Assembly (NCBI GenBank): GCA_003184365.1
Contig: NKYR01000097.1
Span: 97,198 to 161,197, forward strand
DNA from: Evernia prunastri
Lineage: Eukaryota; Ascomycota; Lecanoromycetes; Lecanorales; Parmeliaceae
Direction of reading: 5' to 3'
DNA length: 64,000 nucleotides
The notes under the pieces are model-generated. The model worked only from the letters and a program-made list of their open reading frames with translations, had not been told where the DNA came from and did no database searches. How positions within the stretch are numbered: position 1 is the first letter of the stretch; each line of letters opens with the position of its first letter. Below are positions 1-9,926 of the stretch, one piece after another. The position numbers and the translations under genes are program-made.

Positions 1-102
1 GAGAGCGAGGCCGAAAGAGACGGTACCGGTGCGGGACATGCCGGCGCCGATAACTTGGATTTGCCTTGATGGGTCAAGGGGCCGGGAGGTGTGTTGGCCC
101 AT
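1..102 (-). CDS. Sulfotransferase-like P-loop protein, 5' end only
   Basis: The first 34 codons of a minus-strand gene run off the left edge of the window. The ATG lies at 102-100 and the frame is open to base 1. Residues 17-27 read VIGAGMSRTGT, which resembles the N-terminal nucleotide-binding loop of the fungal sulfotransferase family (Sulfotransfer_4 type), where VIGAGxxRTGT is followed by SLxxAL; here SFGLAL follows. Such proteins are predicted to use PAPS, but substrates are mostly unknown. Only the loop is visible, so the assignment rests on one motif and the rest of the gene must be read in the neighbouring sequence. Confidence 0.6.
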   Translation of the reverse strand, partial: MGQHTSRPLDPSRQIQVIGAGMSRTGTVSFGLAL

Positions 103-879
103 TGCTTTCAAGGGGAGATGTTACAGTGGCAGCTTATGGTAATCTGCTTTCCTATGTCAATGATGGGGAATCCTGATACCGAAGCATTTGTGCAAGATTC
201 AAGAGACGGTGAGGATGTACGGTAATCGAATGGCAAAAGCTGCACGTTGTTGGCCACGACAATGATAAATGCCAGCGGTCTTAAAATAATGGTGATCTTT
301 GTCTATTAGTTCTTGCGTGTAATCATAACGAAGCCCTTTCGAGCACCAGCATGGCAAGCAATAAGCATGAGAATCCATCTCTGTACCTCTCTGTGACGTA
401 GTGAAGGATGAGCTAGGATTCCTAGTGGGAACTATAGGTGATCCATGTCTAGACCAATGGTTTTCTCATTCTTTCTATTTCTCTACATATAGTGGCTAAA
501 GGAGTCCCTCCTTGCTGGATCGGGAGATGTTATGCTTCTCCGTAGACAGCGCCAATTCCACGAAGCATGCAAGCAAAGAGGGAACTTGATTTTGTTAGTG
601 AGACAGACCCGTCAAACGGTAAATAAGATTCGGCTCCTCTTCATCAAACATACCAAGGGTGCTTACATGTAGCTTTCAGAGTTGACGAAGAAAGGCGGTA
701 GACTTCCGAGCTTTGATGGAACGGATATCATGAATCTGCCGCTGTGTATGCGATGAGAATCTAATCCCTGCATTCTCGTCTACTGCCTTTCCATGACAGA
801 CTGAGAAAGCGAAGGAGAAGGTTCCCTCGTGACTGCCCATTTCGGAAGCGGCGAGATACAATGAGGGAAATGTACACGG
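103..879. other. Intergenic, no gene seen
   Basis: Holds the presumed promoter of the leftward sulfotransferase-like gene and the 3' flank of the WD40 gene. Only short unsupported reading frames; no RNA gene or repeat recognised. Confidence 0.5.
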
Positions 880-2613
880 CTACCCCGGCCGCGGCTTCTT
901 CTTCTGGGGCCCTTCCTCTTCGTCGTTGTCGCTGATCTCAGCATACAGAGTCTTGGGCTGAGTGGTTTTCCAGGCATTGGTAAACATAGGATCCTTCTCC
1001 GCTTTATCGGCGTACTTCAGCAGAGCTTCCCGTGGATCTTCATCACGCATAGAGCTGAGAGGTATGTTATTCTTGATATGCTGTTCGTCGGGCTGGCTCT
1101 TGGCGAATGGAGTAGTCATTGGGATGTGTGGGCGCCTCGGATCGCGAGAGCGGCCGGACACTGTCAGACCTATTGTTGGGTGTCGAGAAGCGTAGGATGT
1201 TCCAGCTTGGGCGGCACGTAGTCCATCACCGGAAGATATAGCGTCTCCTGATAGCCCCTGGGAGAGATCAGTGGTGAAGTTGGGATCATCATCAATGTGT
1301 CGTCTTTTGGGAGCTTTAGACATGACCATAGCGGCGCCGCGAGTTGAAGTGTTTGGGTTGTATAAGACATGCATCTCTGCATTCCCGGAGCCTGTGAGTA
1401 TTTGATTCAGTCTCTCGTGCCAAAGAAGTGTGATGAGCGGAGATCCATCTGTGACAGGGGTCACAAGCTCGGGCTTCAGCGTAGCAGGATTTAAGATATG
1501 AAGCTTGCCGTCCTCAGAGCCAGTGATGATTGAGGAAGAACTTGGAGAGAACCGGATTTCCGTGTTGGCGTATTGGTCGGATGTGGATTTGTGGTCGACA
1601 ACACTTATGGGTTGCTTGAACTTTCGAGTATCCCATAGCTTAATCAGATCATCACCTCCTCTTGTAACCACCGTTCGCCCATCAGCGCTGACATCAAGAC
1701 CTCCGGTCCAAGTATCCCTTTTATGGGCTTCTCTTATTTCTGAAGCTGGCCTTGAGTAAGGTCCATCGCCGTCCCACAGGACAAGGCTTCCATCCAGACC
1801 TGCTGCCACGAGCAGGTTCTTTCCACCTTGAATCGGTGTGCCCCATTTTACAGCGGTCATCCTGGTCCTGCCTGCTGATCCAGCTGCTCTTGATTTATGC
1901 ACTATCACGTCCTTCTGCTTCAGCGGCATGCTGACGTCCCATATTCGCAAAGTGCTGTCTGTGCCAGCCGTAACCATAAGGTCCTTGTTCGTTGGGTGCC
2001 ATGTCCCCGTAGTGATCGCAGATATGTGACCTTTTGTGTTATGCATATCCCTCAGGTACATGTCTCCCTTGACAAATTCCTTGAGCTCTTCCCCATCCCG
2101 ACTGAAGATTTTGGCCTGGGGCGTAGCGGAAATGACAAGTATGAAGCTTGGAGAACTTGGGTTGAATTCGACATGGTGGACAGGGTGCGTCTCGGAGCTC
2201 GCGGATGCCTTTGTAGCCGTAGGATCGACTGTTTTGAAAGCATGTAGGGTGTTCGGGGTCATAGAAGCAAAGTCGTGGAACTTTATGTTGCAGTCTGTAG
2301 AGCCAGTGATAAATCTGGAGCCGGAAGGGTCGACGGTGATAGTGGTAACGGGCCTTTCATGGGTCTTAATGACCAGCTCGTGAGAGATTGGGAACTCGTC
2401 ATCTTCATCTGAGTCTTCCGCGGAATCTTCATCGCTGGATTCGTTCTTAACGCCATGATCCCCTGAGGTCAATTCCTTGATGACCGTGGTAGGTCGCTTG
2501 CTCTTCTCTAGCTGTCGAGCCACATCTGTCTCCTTTGTTTGCTTGCCAAATCCCGTGGGTAAGAATTGTTTCAAGGCCTCGTCTTCCTCAATGAACACTT
2601 CGTCGTCGTCCAT
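880..2613 (-). CDS. WD40 repeat protein, WDR70 family
   Basis: A single-exon, 577-residue protein. Residues 1-75 are acidic and disordered, with a Ser/Asp/Glu block (SSDEDSAEDSDEDDEF). Residues about 80-430 contain WD40 repeats, visible as SRFITGSTDCNIKFHD, LMVTAGTDSTLRIWD, VAAGLDGSLVLWD and VVTRGGDDLIKLWD. The C-terminal tail holds the conserved GRSRDPRRPHIPMTTPFA segment and ends in KKKPRP, a likely nuclear localisation signal. This order is that of the WDR70 (gastrulation-defective-1-like) family; the human and fission-yeast members act in the nucleus with the CRL4-DDB1 ubiquitin ligase in histone H2B ubiquitination and DNA repair. That role is family knowledge; here I see only the fold and tail. 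Stop is intact and no intron is needed. Confidence 0.88.
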   Translation of the reverse strand: MDDDEVFIEEDEALKQFLPTGFGKQTKETDVARQLEKSKRPTTVIKELTSGDHGVKNESSDEDSAEDSDEDDEFPISHELVIKTHERPVTTITVDPSGSRFITGSTDCNIKFHDFASMTPNTLHAFKTVDPTATKASASSETHPVHHVEFNPSSPSFILVISATPQAKIFSRDGEELKEFVKGDMYLRDMHNTKGHISAITTGTWHPTNKDLMVTAGTDSTLRIWDVSMPLKQKDVIVHKSRAAGSAGRTRMTAVKWGTPIQGGKNLLVAAGLDGSLVLWDGDGPYSRPASEIREAHKRDTWTGGLDVSADGRTVVTRGGDDLIKLWDTRKFKQPISVVDHKSTSDQYANTEIRFSPSSSSIITGSEDGKLHILNPATLKPELVTPVTDGSPLITLLWHERLNQILTGSGNAEMHVLYNPNTSTRGAAMVMSKAPKRRHIDDDPNFTTDLSQGLSGDAISSGDGLRAAQAGTSYASRHPTIGLTVSGRSRDPRRPHIPMTTPFAKSQPDEQHIKNNIPLSSMRDEDPREALLKYADKAEKDPMFTNAWKTTQPKTLYAEISDNDEEEGPQKKKPRPG

Positions 2614-3114
2614 ATCGTGGTTGAACCAGGGAGTCTAGATGTTGCGGGTGATATGGATACTATTACTTTCGAAAAATCCTGGGCAAATACACGCTTGGAT
2701 TGATTCCCAGCCGAGTCACTTTTCATGTCAAGAAGCACAAACCCTATCGCCGAAGGGCCGTTGGTGTCAAGAGCTGCTTACTGCCATTCAAGATACAAGA
2801 TACGTCTACAAAGCATTTGGAGACCACGGTACGGGTATTCTTTGGCACCCGACAAAGATGATTGGCTACATTTCGCCATGGGTCAGGACCCATACTTCTC
2901 TTCAAAGCACGAAAGTTCCGAGTTATCTCCCTTCACACTGCTGGGCCTGCGAGCTGCGGAGGAAAGGCGCGAAGCCATCATAGCACACGGCGTCCTTATG
3001 TACCCCATTCAGCGAGCACCAAGCCAGCCACAACCACCTATGAACCCACGACATGCTCTCCTTTTTCGTAATGTGTAGCCATAATTGTCCCCCTTCCGCC
3101 TATTCCCCCAGCGC
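2614..3114. other. Intergenic, no gene seen
   Basis: Promoter side of the WD40 gene and 3' flank of the complex I subunit gene. Several plus-strand frames of about 115 codons are open but show no family or codon signature. Confidence 0.5.
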
Positions 3115-3444
3115 TTAATGATGCTCATCACTTCCATGCCCTTTCCCATGCCCATGATGCTCGTCTTTCATGAAGAAATATTCGTAGGTGCAGTAGACCG
3201 CGAAAGCTACCGTGGCAGTACCTAGACCGGGGAGAGCGCCCTTGAAGCGATTGTATCTCGTGAAGGGACCCGTATACCGCCATTGTTCCCTGCAGAGCGG
3301 TACATCAGCTAAAGACTGTAACTTGAAACTCAATCAAAAAGTATCTCACGCTCGCGCCCATGGATCCTTGGCTGGCATGCCGGACGACTGTACAAATTTG
3401 CGAGTGTCGAAGCCAGTCAGATTGGCACGCGGAGGGGGAGGCAT
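3115..3444 (-). CDS. NADH:ubiquinone oxidoreductase B12 subunit (NDUFB3 family)
   Basis: Two exons, 3444-3350 and 3289-3115, with a 60 nt intron (3290-3349, GTGAGA donor, CTGCAG acceptor, phase 2) give 89 residues. The first exon encodes MPPPPRANLTGFDTRKF and ends WARA; the second continues EQWRYTGPFTRYNRFKG, which is the diagnostic stretch of the fungal B12/NDUFB3 family. A single membrane helix follows (residues about 55-75, GTATVAFAVYCTYEYFF) and the tail is a His/Gly/Lys-rich HHGHGKGHGSDEHH. The protein is an accessory subunit of the membrane arm of mitochondrial complex I. Reading only the second exon from an internal ATG would miss the conserved N-terminus. Confidence 0.92.
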
Positions 3445-3900
3445 CCTGCTGTGCTATGAAGTCAGTGGAGGACGCGAGGATTGCTTCTACCAACCGTCAC
3501 TTACACTGATGCAAACTCGGCTGTCAAGCGTTGCAAAAGTTGTCCCCCCGCTCAATTGACCGAGGTGAACGCAGGCAGGAGAGCTTGAGGGCTCGATAAG
3601 TGCAGTTCGAACGCCAAGACCCGAGGGGCAGGGTTTGGCGCTAGTGAGTCTCTGTTGTCCGACATCGAGTTCCCTTGGCCTGGATATTGCATTATCCTCA
3701 CTTCAATCAATAGGTACCAGCTGCATTCGAAAAATTCTCTGACGGTTCAATTTCACCAAGCTCTAGTCAGAATTTGCACGAAATCTACCGTTCCAAATCC
3801 CCTCTCTTCGAGTGCTACCATCAATGAGACTACCAAGAAACAGACCCAGCTCTCATTTTTCAATCGCGACCCGACTTGACACAACTCCAACTCATATATA
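3445..3900. promoter_or_regulatory. Divergent promoter region of NDUFB3 and CAF1 genes
   Basis: 456 bp separate the two divergent start codons. A TATATA string ends directly at the CAF1 ATG (3894-3900). No longer motif is recognised. Confidence 0.4.
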
Positions 3901-5493
3901 ATGGCGCCGGCCAATAGTAGATTCGGCGGACAAAACGCAGGATCTAACGTCACACGTCTACCACCAATAAATTTACCTACAAACACCTCAGGACATCATT
4001 CCTCGAACTCGGGCAGCCTGCCTCCTCCTTCCTTTCACCATGTTTTCGGACAAGCAAGCCCCTTCGCTTCTACAGGGAATTTGAATGGACTTGCTGGAGG
4101 CTTCGGCCCCGGAGGTGGGCTAGGTGCTACTGGGACCGGCCTGGGAAGTCGAGAGGCGATGATGGGGTTTCAGCACGGTGCTGAACTACAACAGCAACAA
4201 CAGATCAAGGACCAGCTGAGGAAGGAAGGTGGAATGGGGCCAAAGGGCCCAGTAAAGAACAGGATACGGGATGTGTGGCGAGGGAATCTTCAACAGGAAA
4301 TGGGACTATTGCGCGAGATGGTAGAACAATATCCGTACATCAGCATGGTACGTTCGAGTTCTTCTACAAGTATGGCGCCAATCCTCGCGCTTGTGGATCT
4401 AAGCGAGAGATTTTAGGATACCGAGTTCCCTGGCATCGTTGCTCGACCTATGGGTGCTTTCACTACCAAGGCAGACTACCACTACCAAACCCTACGTTGC
4501 AATGTCGATCTTCTCAAGGTGATTCAGCTCGGGATAACTTTGTTCAACGAGGATGGGGAGATGCCGCCTACGCACCAGACAGATGGATCTACGATACCGT
4601 CATACGCAAACAATCTAATAGTATGCCCTTGCACCTGGCAATTCAACTTCCACTTCTCCCTTGGCGAAGACATGTACAATCAAGACTCGATAGACTTTTT
4701 ATTGACCGCCGGACTAGATCTCGAGGCGCATGACAAGAACGGCATAGACCCTCAAGATTTTGGTTCTCTGTTAGTGAGCTCTGGTCTTGCGTTGCTGGAC
4801 GAGGTTCGATGGATATCCTTTCATTCCGGTTATGATTTTGGTTACCTTGTAAAGCTCATGCTGTGCAAGCAATTACCGGAAGACGAGACCGAATATCGAA
4901 AACTCCTAAGCATCTTCTTCCCCGCAATATATGACATCAAGTACATGATTAAGGCCGCTCAACGAACTCAGACGGTCAATGACACTGCTTTGTCACCTCC
5001 AGCCATGAATATACTCAATAACTTAGGCCAGAAGTCAGGATTGCAAGACCTGGCTGATGAGCTTGGGATCAAGAGGGTCGGTCTAGCACACCAAGCTGGT
5101 TCTGATAGCCTTTTGACGGGCAAGGTATTTTGGGAAGTAAAGAAGAATATTTTCAATGGCACGATTGACGACGAAAGGTATCTCGGCCATGTTTGGGGGC
5201 TGAACGGTATGGGGTCGGCGGCTTCCAGTGCAAACTACGCGCAAAGTGGGTACGGGATGACTGTGGATGGACAGTCCAACACACCGAACCTCAACGGTGC
5301 TACCATCTACAACCATACTCCTACCCCCAATCAACCAAGCACGCCGGCAAGCTCACACACCGGTCTCGCAAGCACTTTAGCGAGCCCTCCGAGCCAGCCG
5401 AATCCGAACGGGGGCGGAGGAATTGGGTCGCTGACACCGGGTGGAGGGGCAGGCGTTTTTGGAGCTTTCCGAGGATTTGGGGGCAAGAGTTGA
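3901..5493 (+). CDS. CCR4-NOT deadenylase subunit CAF1/POP2
   Basis: Exons 3901-4347 and 4417-5493, intron 4348-4416 (phase 0), give 507 residues. Residues 1-115 are Gly/Ser/Asn/Gln-rich. The DEDD-type ribonuclease domain starts near 120. The intron splits ISM from DTEFPG, restoring the exonuclease I motif with Asp150 and Glu152. SGYDFGYL places the third acidic residue at Asp289, and HQAGSD gives His374 and Asp379. The C-terminal 120 residues are Asn/Thr/Pro/Gly-rich. CAF1 is the 3'-5' poly(A) exonuclease that binds CCR4 and the NOT1 scaffold and shortens mRNA tails in the cytoplasm. All five catalytic positions are present, so the enzyme should be active. The length matches filamentous-fungal homologues, which carry such flexible tails. 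Confidence 0.94.
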
Positions 5494-6531
5494 TTGAGCA
5501 ATGCAGCGTCTGGTGCATACAGCGGACGGCGTCGTCTGTAGAAATTTTCAAAGTTCTACTACCTATACCTAGCTACTTAGCGGGAGTCGCAGGGTCCAGG
5601 GGTAGGGATTATATTATTGGTCCTTCTCTTCGACTTGTTGAAGCCTTGAAGGCGTGTATGAAACGGCCACTAAGAGAAGGGCCGATCGATTCACGATTGT
5701 ATGTCTTTGAAAGTCTAATATGTAGAGTAAAAGCACTAAAGCCCAGCGCACAGACATTTCGCCAGATCTTAAAAGCAACGACTTCCAGTCAACAAAAAAA
5801 AAAGTAGGAGCCTGTTCTTTTGTGTACACTGCACCTCGCTGTCTTCTCTTCCTCGGCTGCTTCAATTTTTCGCGAATCTTGGTCATTCCCTGCGCAGCTG
5901 GCTGTTGTCGCCGGCGGCGGAGAAAAGTGGATCTAGCCAGAAATGGTGCTTGTTTCCTGAATCACCTTTTGCTTTTTCTTATCGACGACTCCCGCCCAGT
6001 ACACCCCCACATCACACCAGGATGTGCATCATCAGCATTCGCGATCCAATGCCGAGGGCACAAGAGTATGTACTAGCTAGTACTCGACCACCCACGGGGG
6101 GTGACGGAATACCTACCTGCACACCCAAAGAGATCCTTCTACCAATGACGTGAGGGTCGATATGGTGGTAGAGTAGCTCAATGGACATGGCTATCACGAA
6201 TAGATATCTGTCGGACAAATTGCTACCGTCAATCCTTTCGAGGTTTCCGAAGCATTAATATGATAAGAAGCCCTCTCGTGGAATTACCAAAGGCTCCCGG
6301 ATTTCAATTAAAGTGTGCAGTTATTTCTCCCGCGTGCCCCTCTTGTTTTGCTGTTTTAGGGAAGCCAAAGCGAGATCTCCCCGTGTCTACTTTCGTCTTT
6401 CCCTTTATATAGGCCACACTTATAGCCACCTCAATAGATCTCCTTGCTATCTTCACATCTTGAACCTGCTTTTCCGTGCTGTGAGATAGCTATACTACTG
6501 ACTGAACAGCAGTGATTCCTTCTACGTCACA
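5494..6531. other. Intergenic, CAF1 3' flank and amine oxidase promoter
   Basis: No gene seen. A short A run lies near 5793-5804 and a TATA-like element near 6406. Confidence 0.5.
6406..6411 (+). promoter_or_regulatory. TATA-like element upstream of the copper amine oxidase gene
   Basis: TATATA about 120 bp before the ATG at 6532, within CCCTTTATATAGGCC. Position and sequence fit a core promoter element; not tested. Confidence 0.35.
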
Positions 6532-8634
6532 ATGGTTCTCGACCGCCTACGGCAAGTCGCCCAACATGTCTCCGGCGTTACCCCTCCGCCTCACCCCTTC
6601 GACCCTCTGTCTGCCTCCGAAATCGAGAAAGCGGTAGCACTCATCAGTAAAGAGCATGGGCCACTCGCTTACAATGCCGTTACAATCTGGGAACCCAGGA
6701 AGGCGGAGATGCTGGCATGGCTCGCAGACCACGATCACACGCCAAGACCGCACCGGATTGCGGACGTGGTAGCGATCAAAAAGGGAGGAACTGTATATGA
6801 TGGGTTGGTGGATTTGGACGAGGGCAAGGTCCTGAAGTGGGAAAGCACAGAAGGGGTGCAGCCATTGATTACAATGGAGGATCTGCAGATTGTGGAGCAT
6901 GTTATGAGGGAAGATCCCAAGGTCATTGAGCAGTGTGGCATCATTGGGATACCCAAGGAGGATATGCACAAGGTCTACTGTGATCCTTGGACCATTGGTT
7001 TCGATGAAAGATTTGGAAATAAGGTCAGGCTTCAGCAGGCTTTGATGTACTACAGGCCGCATATGGATGACAGCCAGTACACGTACCCGCTAGACTTCAC
7101 CCCGATCTTCAATTGTGACACCCAGGAGATTATCCACATCGATGTCCCTCCGGTAAGGAGACCCATCAATCAAGCACCAGCGAATAATTACCCCCCCGCC
7201 GCAATTGAGGCAGAAGGTGGCTACCGGAAGGACTTGAAGCCTATCAATATCACTCAGCCTGAAGGAGTTTCTTTCAAGGTGGACGGGAGGATAATTGAAT
7301 GGCAGAATTGGAAGGTTCACGTGGGCTTCAACTACCGCGAGGGTATAGTGTTGAACAACATCACCTACAATGACAAGGGTAATGAGAGAGGGGTCTTTTA
7401 CCGACTGTCACTAGCGGAGATGGTGGTGCCGTACGGCAATCCTGAGCACCCTCATCAACGGAAACATGCCTTTGATCTGGGCGAATACGGAGGCGGATAT
7501 ATGACCAACAGTCTCGCTCTCGGCTGTGATTGTAAAGGAGCAATTCATTACATGGATGCGAACTTTGTCAACCGTGCTGGTGCAAGCCAAACGATCAAGA
7601 ACGCCATCTGCATCCATGAAGAAGACGCCGGCATTCTCTTCAAGCACACAGATTTTCGAGACGACTCAGTCATCGTCACTCGAGGAAGGAAGTTGCTCAT
7701 CTCGCACGTTTTCACCGCTGCAAACTACGAATATTGTGTTTACTGGATCTTCCACCAAGATGGAACGGTGCAGCTCGAGGTCAAGCTCACGGGCATTCTG
7801 AACACCTACGCCATGAACCCTGGAGAAGATACTCATGGCTGGGGCACGGAGGTCTACCCAGGCGTCAACGCTCACAATCACCAGCATCTCTTCTGTATGC
7901 GGATAGATCCCAACATCGATGGTCCACAAAATACAATATTTCAAGTCGACGCCAAAGTAGGGCCTGGTGAGGTGGGCAGCGCGGAGAATCGATACGGCAA
8001 TGCCTTCTACGCGCACAAGACCAAATTCACGACTCCCTTGGAAGCGATGTCCGATTATGATGGCAGCTCCAGTCGGACATGGGAAATGGCGAATACGAAC
8101 AAGATCAATCCGTATAGTCATAAGCCGGTTAGCTATAAGCTGGTGAGTCGAGAAGTGCCGACCTTGCTGCCCAAAGAGGGAGGTTTGGTGTGGAAACGAG
8201 CTGGATTTGCAAGACATGCTGTTCATGTCACTAAATGTAAGCTTTTCCCTGTGCTTTTCCCCACAGCTCTTGCTAACAGGCTATACTCAGACCAGGACGA
8301 CCAAGTCCACCCGGCTGGCCGTCATGTGCCCCAAACATCGGGCGAGCCTTCTCAAGGTCTCCCCGAATGGGTTGCACAACACACTGATGAGAGCATTGAG
8401 AATACTGATATTGTTCTCTGGCACACATTTGGCATCACGCATTTCCCATCACCAGAAGACTACCCCGTGATGCCGGCGGAGCCCATGACATTGCTACTTC
8501 GACCGCGGAATTTCTTCTTGAAGAATCCGGCGCTGGATGTACCGCCGAGCTACTCGTCGACTCCGAGCCAGAAGGCGAGTGTGTTGAAGAGGGGAGAGAT
8601 GAAGAATGCGGACACGGCGAGCCGTACGGTCTGA
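6532..8634 (+). CDS. Copper amine oxidase (topaquinone-dependent primary amine oxidase)
   Basis: Exons 6532-8236 and 8291-8634 give 682 residues. The 54 nt intron (8237-8290, GTAAGC donor, GCTAACA branch site, CTCAG acceptor) is a multiple of three and stop-free, so an unspliced reading adds 18 residues; removing it restores HVTKYQDDQVHPAG, the family consensus. The enzyme oxidises primary amines to aldehydes, H2O2 and ammonia. The topaquinone precursor is Tyr399 in TAANYEY. Copper ligands are His450 and His452 (HQH) and His619 (spliced numbering) in GITHFPSPEDYP; YMDA carries the catalytic Asp. The N-terminal N2/N3 domains precede the large beta-sandwich domain. No signal peptide is seen, and the C-terminus SRTV is not a canonical PTS1, although many fungal relatives are peroxisomal. 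Likely role: use of amines as nitrogen source. Confidence 0.94.
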   Translation: MVLDRLRQVAQHVSGVTPPPHPFDPLSASEIEKAVALISKEHGPLAYNAVTIWEPRKAEMLAWLADHDHTPRPHRIADVVAIKKGGTVYDGLVDLDEGKVLKWESTEGVQPLITMEDLQIVEHVMREDPKVIEQCGIIGIPKEDMHKVYCDPWTIGFDERFGNKVRLQQALMYYRPHMDDSQYTYPLDFTPIFNCDTQEIIHIDVPPVRRPINQAPANNYPPAAIEAEGGYRKDLKPINITQPEGVSFKVDGRIIEWQNWKVHVGFNYREGIVLNNITYNDKGNERGVFYRLSLAEMVVPYGNPEHPHQRKHAFDLGEYGGGYMTNSLALGCDCKGAIHYMDANFVNRAGASQTIKNAICIHEEDAGILFKHTDFRDDSVIVTRGRKLLISHVFTAANYEYCVYWIFHQDGTVQLEVKLTGILNTYAMNPGEDTHGWGTEVYPGVNAHNHQHLFCMRIDPNIDGPQNTIFQVDAKVGPGEVGSAENRYGNAFYAHKTKFTTPLEAMSDYDGSSSRTWEMANTNKINPYSHKPVSYKLVSREVPTLLPKEGGLVWKRAGFARHAVHVTKCKLFPVLFPTALANRLYSDQDDQVHPAGRHVPQTSGEPSQGLPEWVAQHTDESIENTDIVLWHTFGITHFPSPEDYPVMPAEPMTLLLRPRNFFLKNPALDVPPSYSSTPSQKASVLKRGEMKNADTASRTV

Positions 8635-9926
8635 TGAGGGGGCTCGCTGTCGAGGGCGCTACTTGGGAAGCACTACATGTAATCTATCTAACGTTTGTAG
8701 CGGGAGCCCGGTCCCGTTTCGTTCGTTCATTGATTTAGATTCCGAATCGAACTAGCTACGCAGGTCGCTTTGACCACGCATCCAGCCTCGTGGCAGTGGG
8801 CGCAGCACTGCACTCTCCGCCATCGGTATCTGATCTCCTCCGATGTTCCAATCTGTGTTTGAGCAGCGAGGTATTTTTTATTCGCTCACATGGATTCATC
8901 TGTGCTTCAGTACCAGCTCGTATGGCAGATTGCTTGAGATTCGTAGTACCTGCTCATCCACTCGGTTGGTGCCTTAAATTGTTAAGTTGGGCTATGTACC
9001 TAGCGGCGTAAGGTAATCATGGGTGTAGGCAGCGTCACATGATGGATGTACGCTGACAGGAACTTGATTGATGGATCATCCCAAAATGAGGACGCACAAG
9101 GTAGAAGCGGTGGAGGCTGCATGACGGGATGATGAAAAGGTAGTAGCGATGCAATGAAACACGAGGATGATGAGGATGATGGATGTGGTAGGTACCTACC
9201 TATAGGGGCTACGTGGCTACCTATTATCTCTTATATACCTATCATCTGAAGTACTCCGTATATTTTCTGATTATCATTGCTGATGGTAAAAAGGGTCAAA
9301 GTCTCTCTCGCTCCTTATTAACCACCGAGGCCCTGGATGACATGTTTACCCCACCAATGATCGGCCTGGACTAAGTCGCTTTCGGGTAGAAACTTATACC
9401 GATGCCACGGCTCGTGCCCACCCGAGGGGGAAAATCGAGCACATTCCTCGGTTATCGGCTTTAGTAATGCTAGAATGCAGTGAAGGCCTGTTATTTTATA
9501 TGTTTATCACCAATCGAATAATCGTATTCGTGGTATTGATTTTGATTTTCATTATCATAATAATTAAATTCTTTTTCATTCATATATTATTATTCTTGCC
9601 CCCCCCCCGCGCCTTGATTTTATTTCGCCATGTCTTCTCGGGCGGTCGGACTTTTCAATTATACGAGAGATATTCCTTTTTATTCACCTTGCCTTGTCTC
9701 TCATGAATTAACTCGTAAAAATATGTACTACAAGTAGTTCATCTCTTCGTTCTCTACGAATAACTACTCAAGTCCCATTAACACCCCAACCCCAAATGTC
9801 AGTATATCTTCACGCCCCAAACAACATGATCCACCCTTTCATTCCTCTTCCTCGTCTCCAGTAAAGCTTGCTTCATCCCTATCAGCCTATTTTCAACAAA
9901 TACAACACATCTTCAACATCACCACC
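8635..9926. other. Intergenic, AT-rich in part, no gene seen
   Basis: 9467-9600 is strongly AT-rich with a hydrophobic but unsupported frame, followed by a run of nine or more C at about 9599. The last 150 bp are pyrimidine/A-rich and look like the leader of the next gene. Confidence 0.5.
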
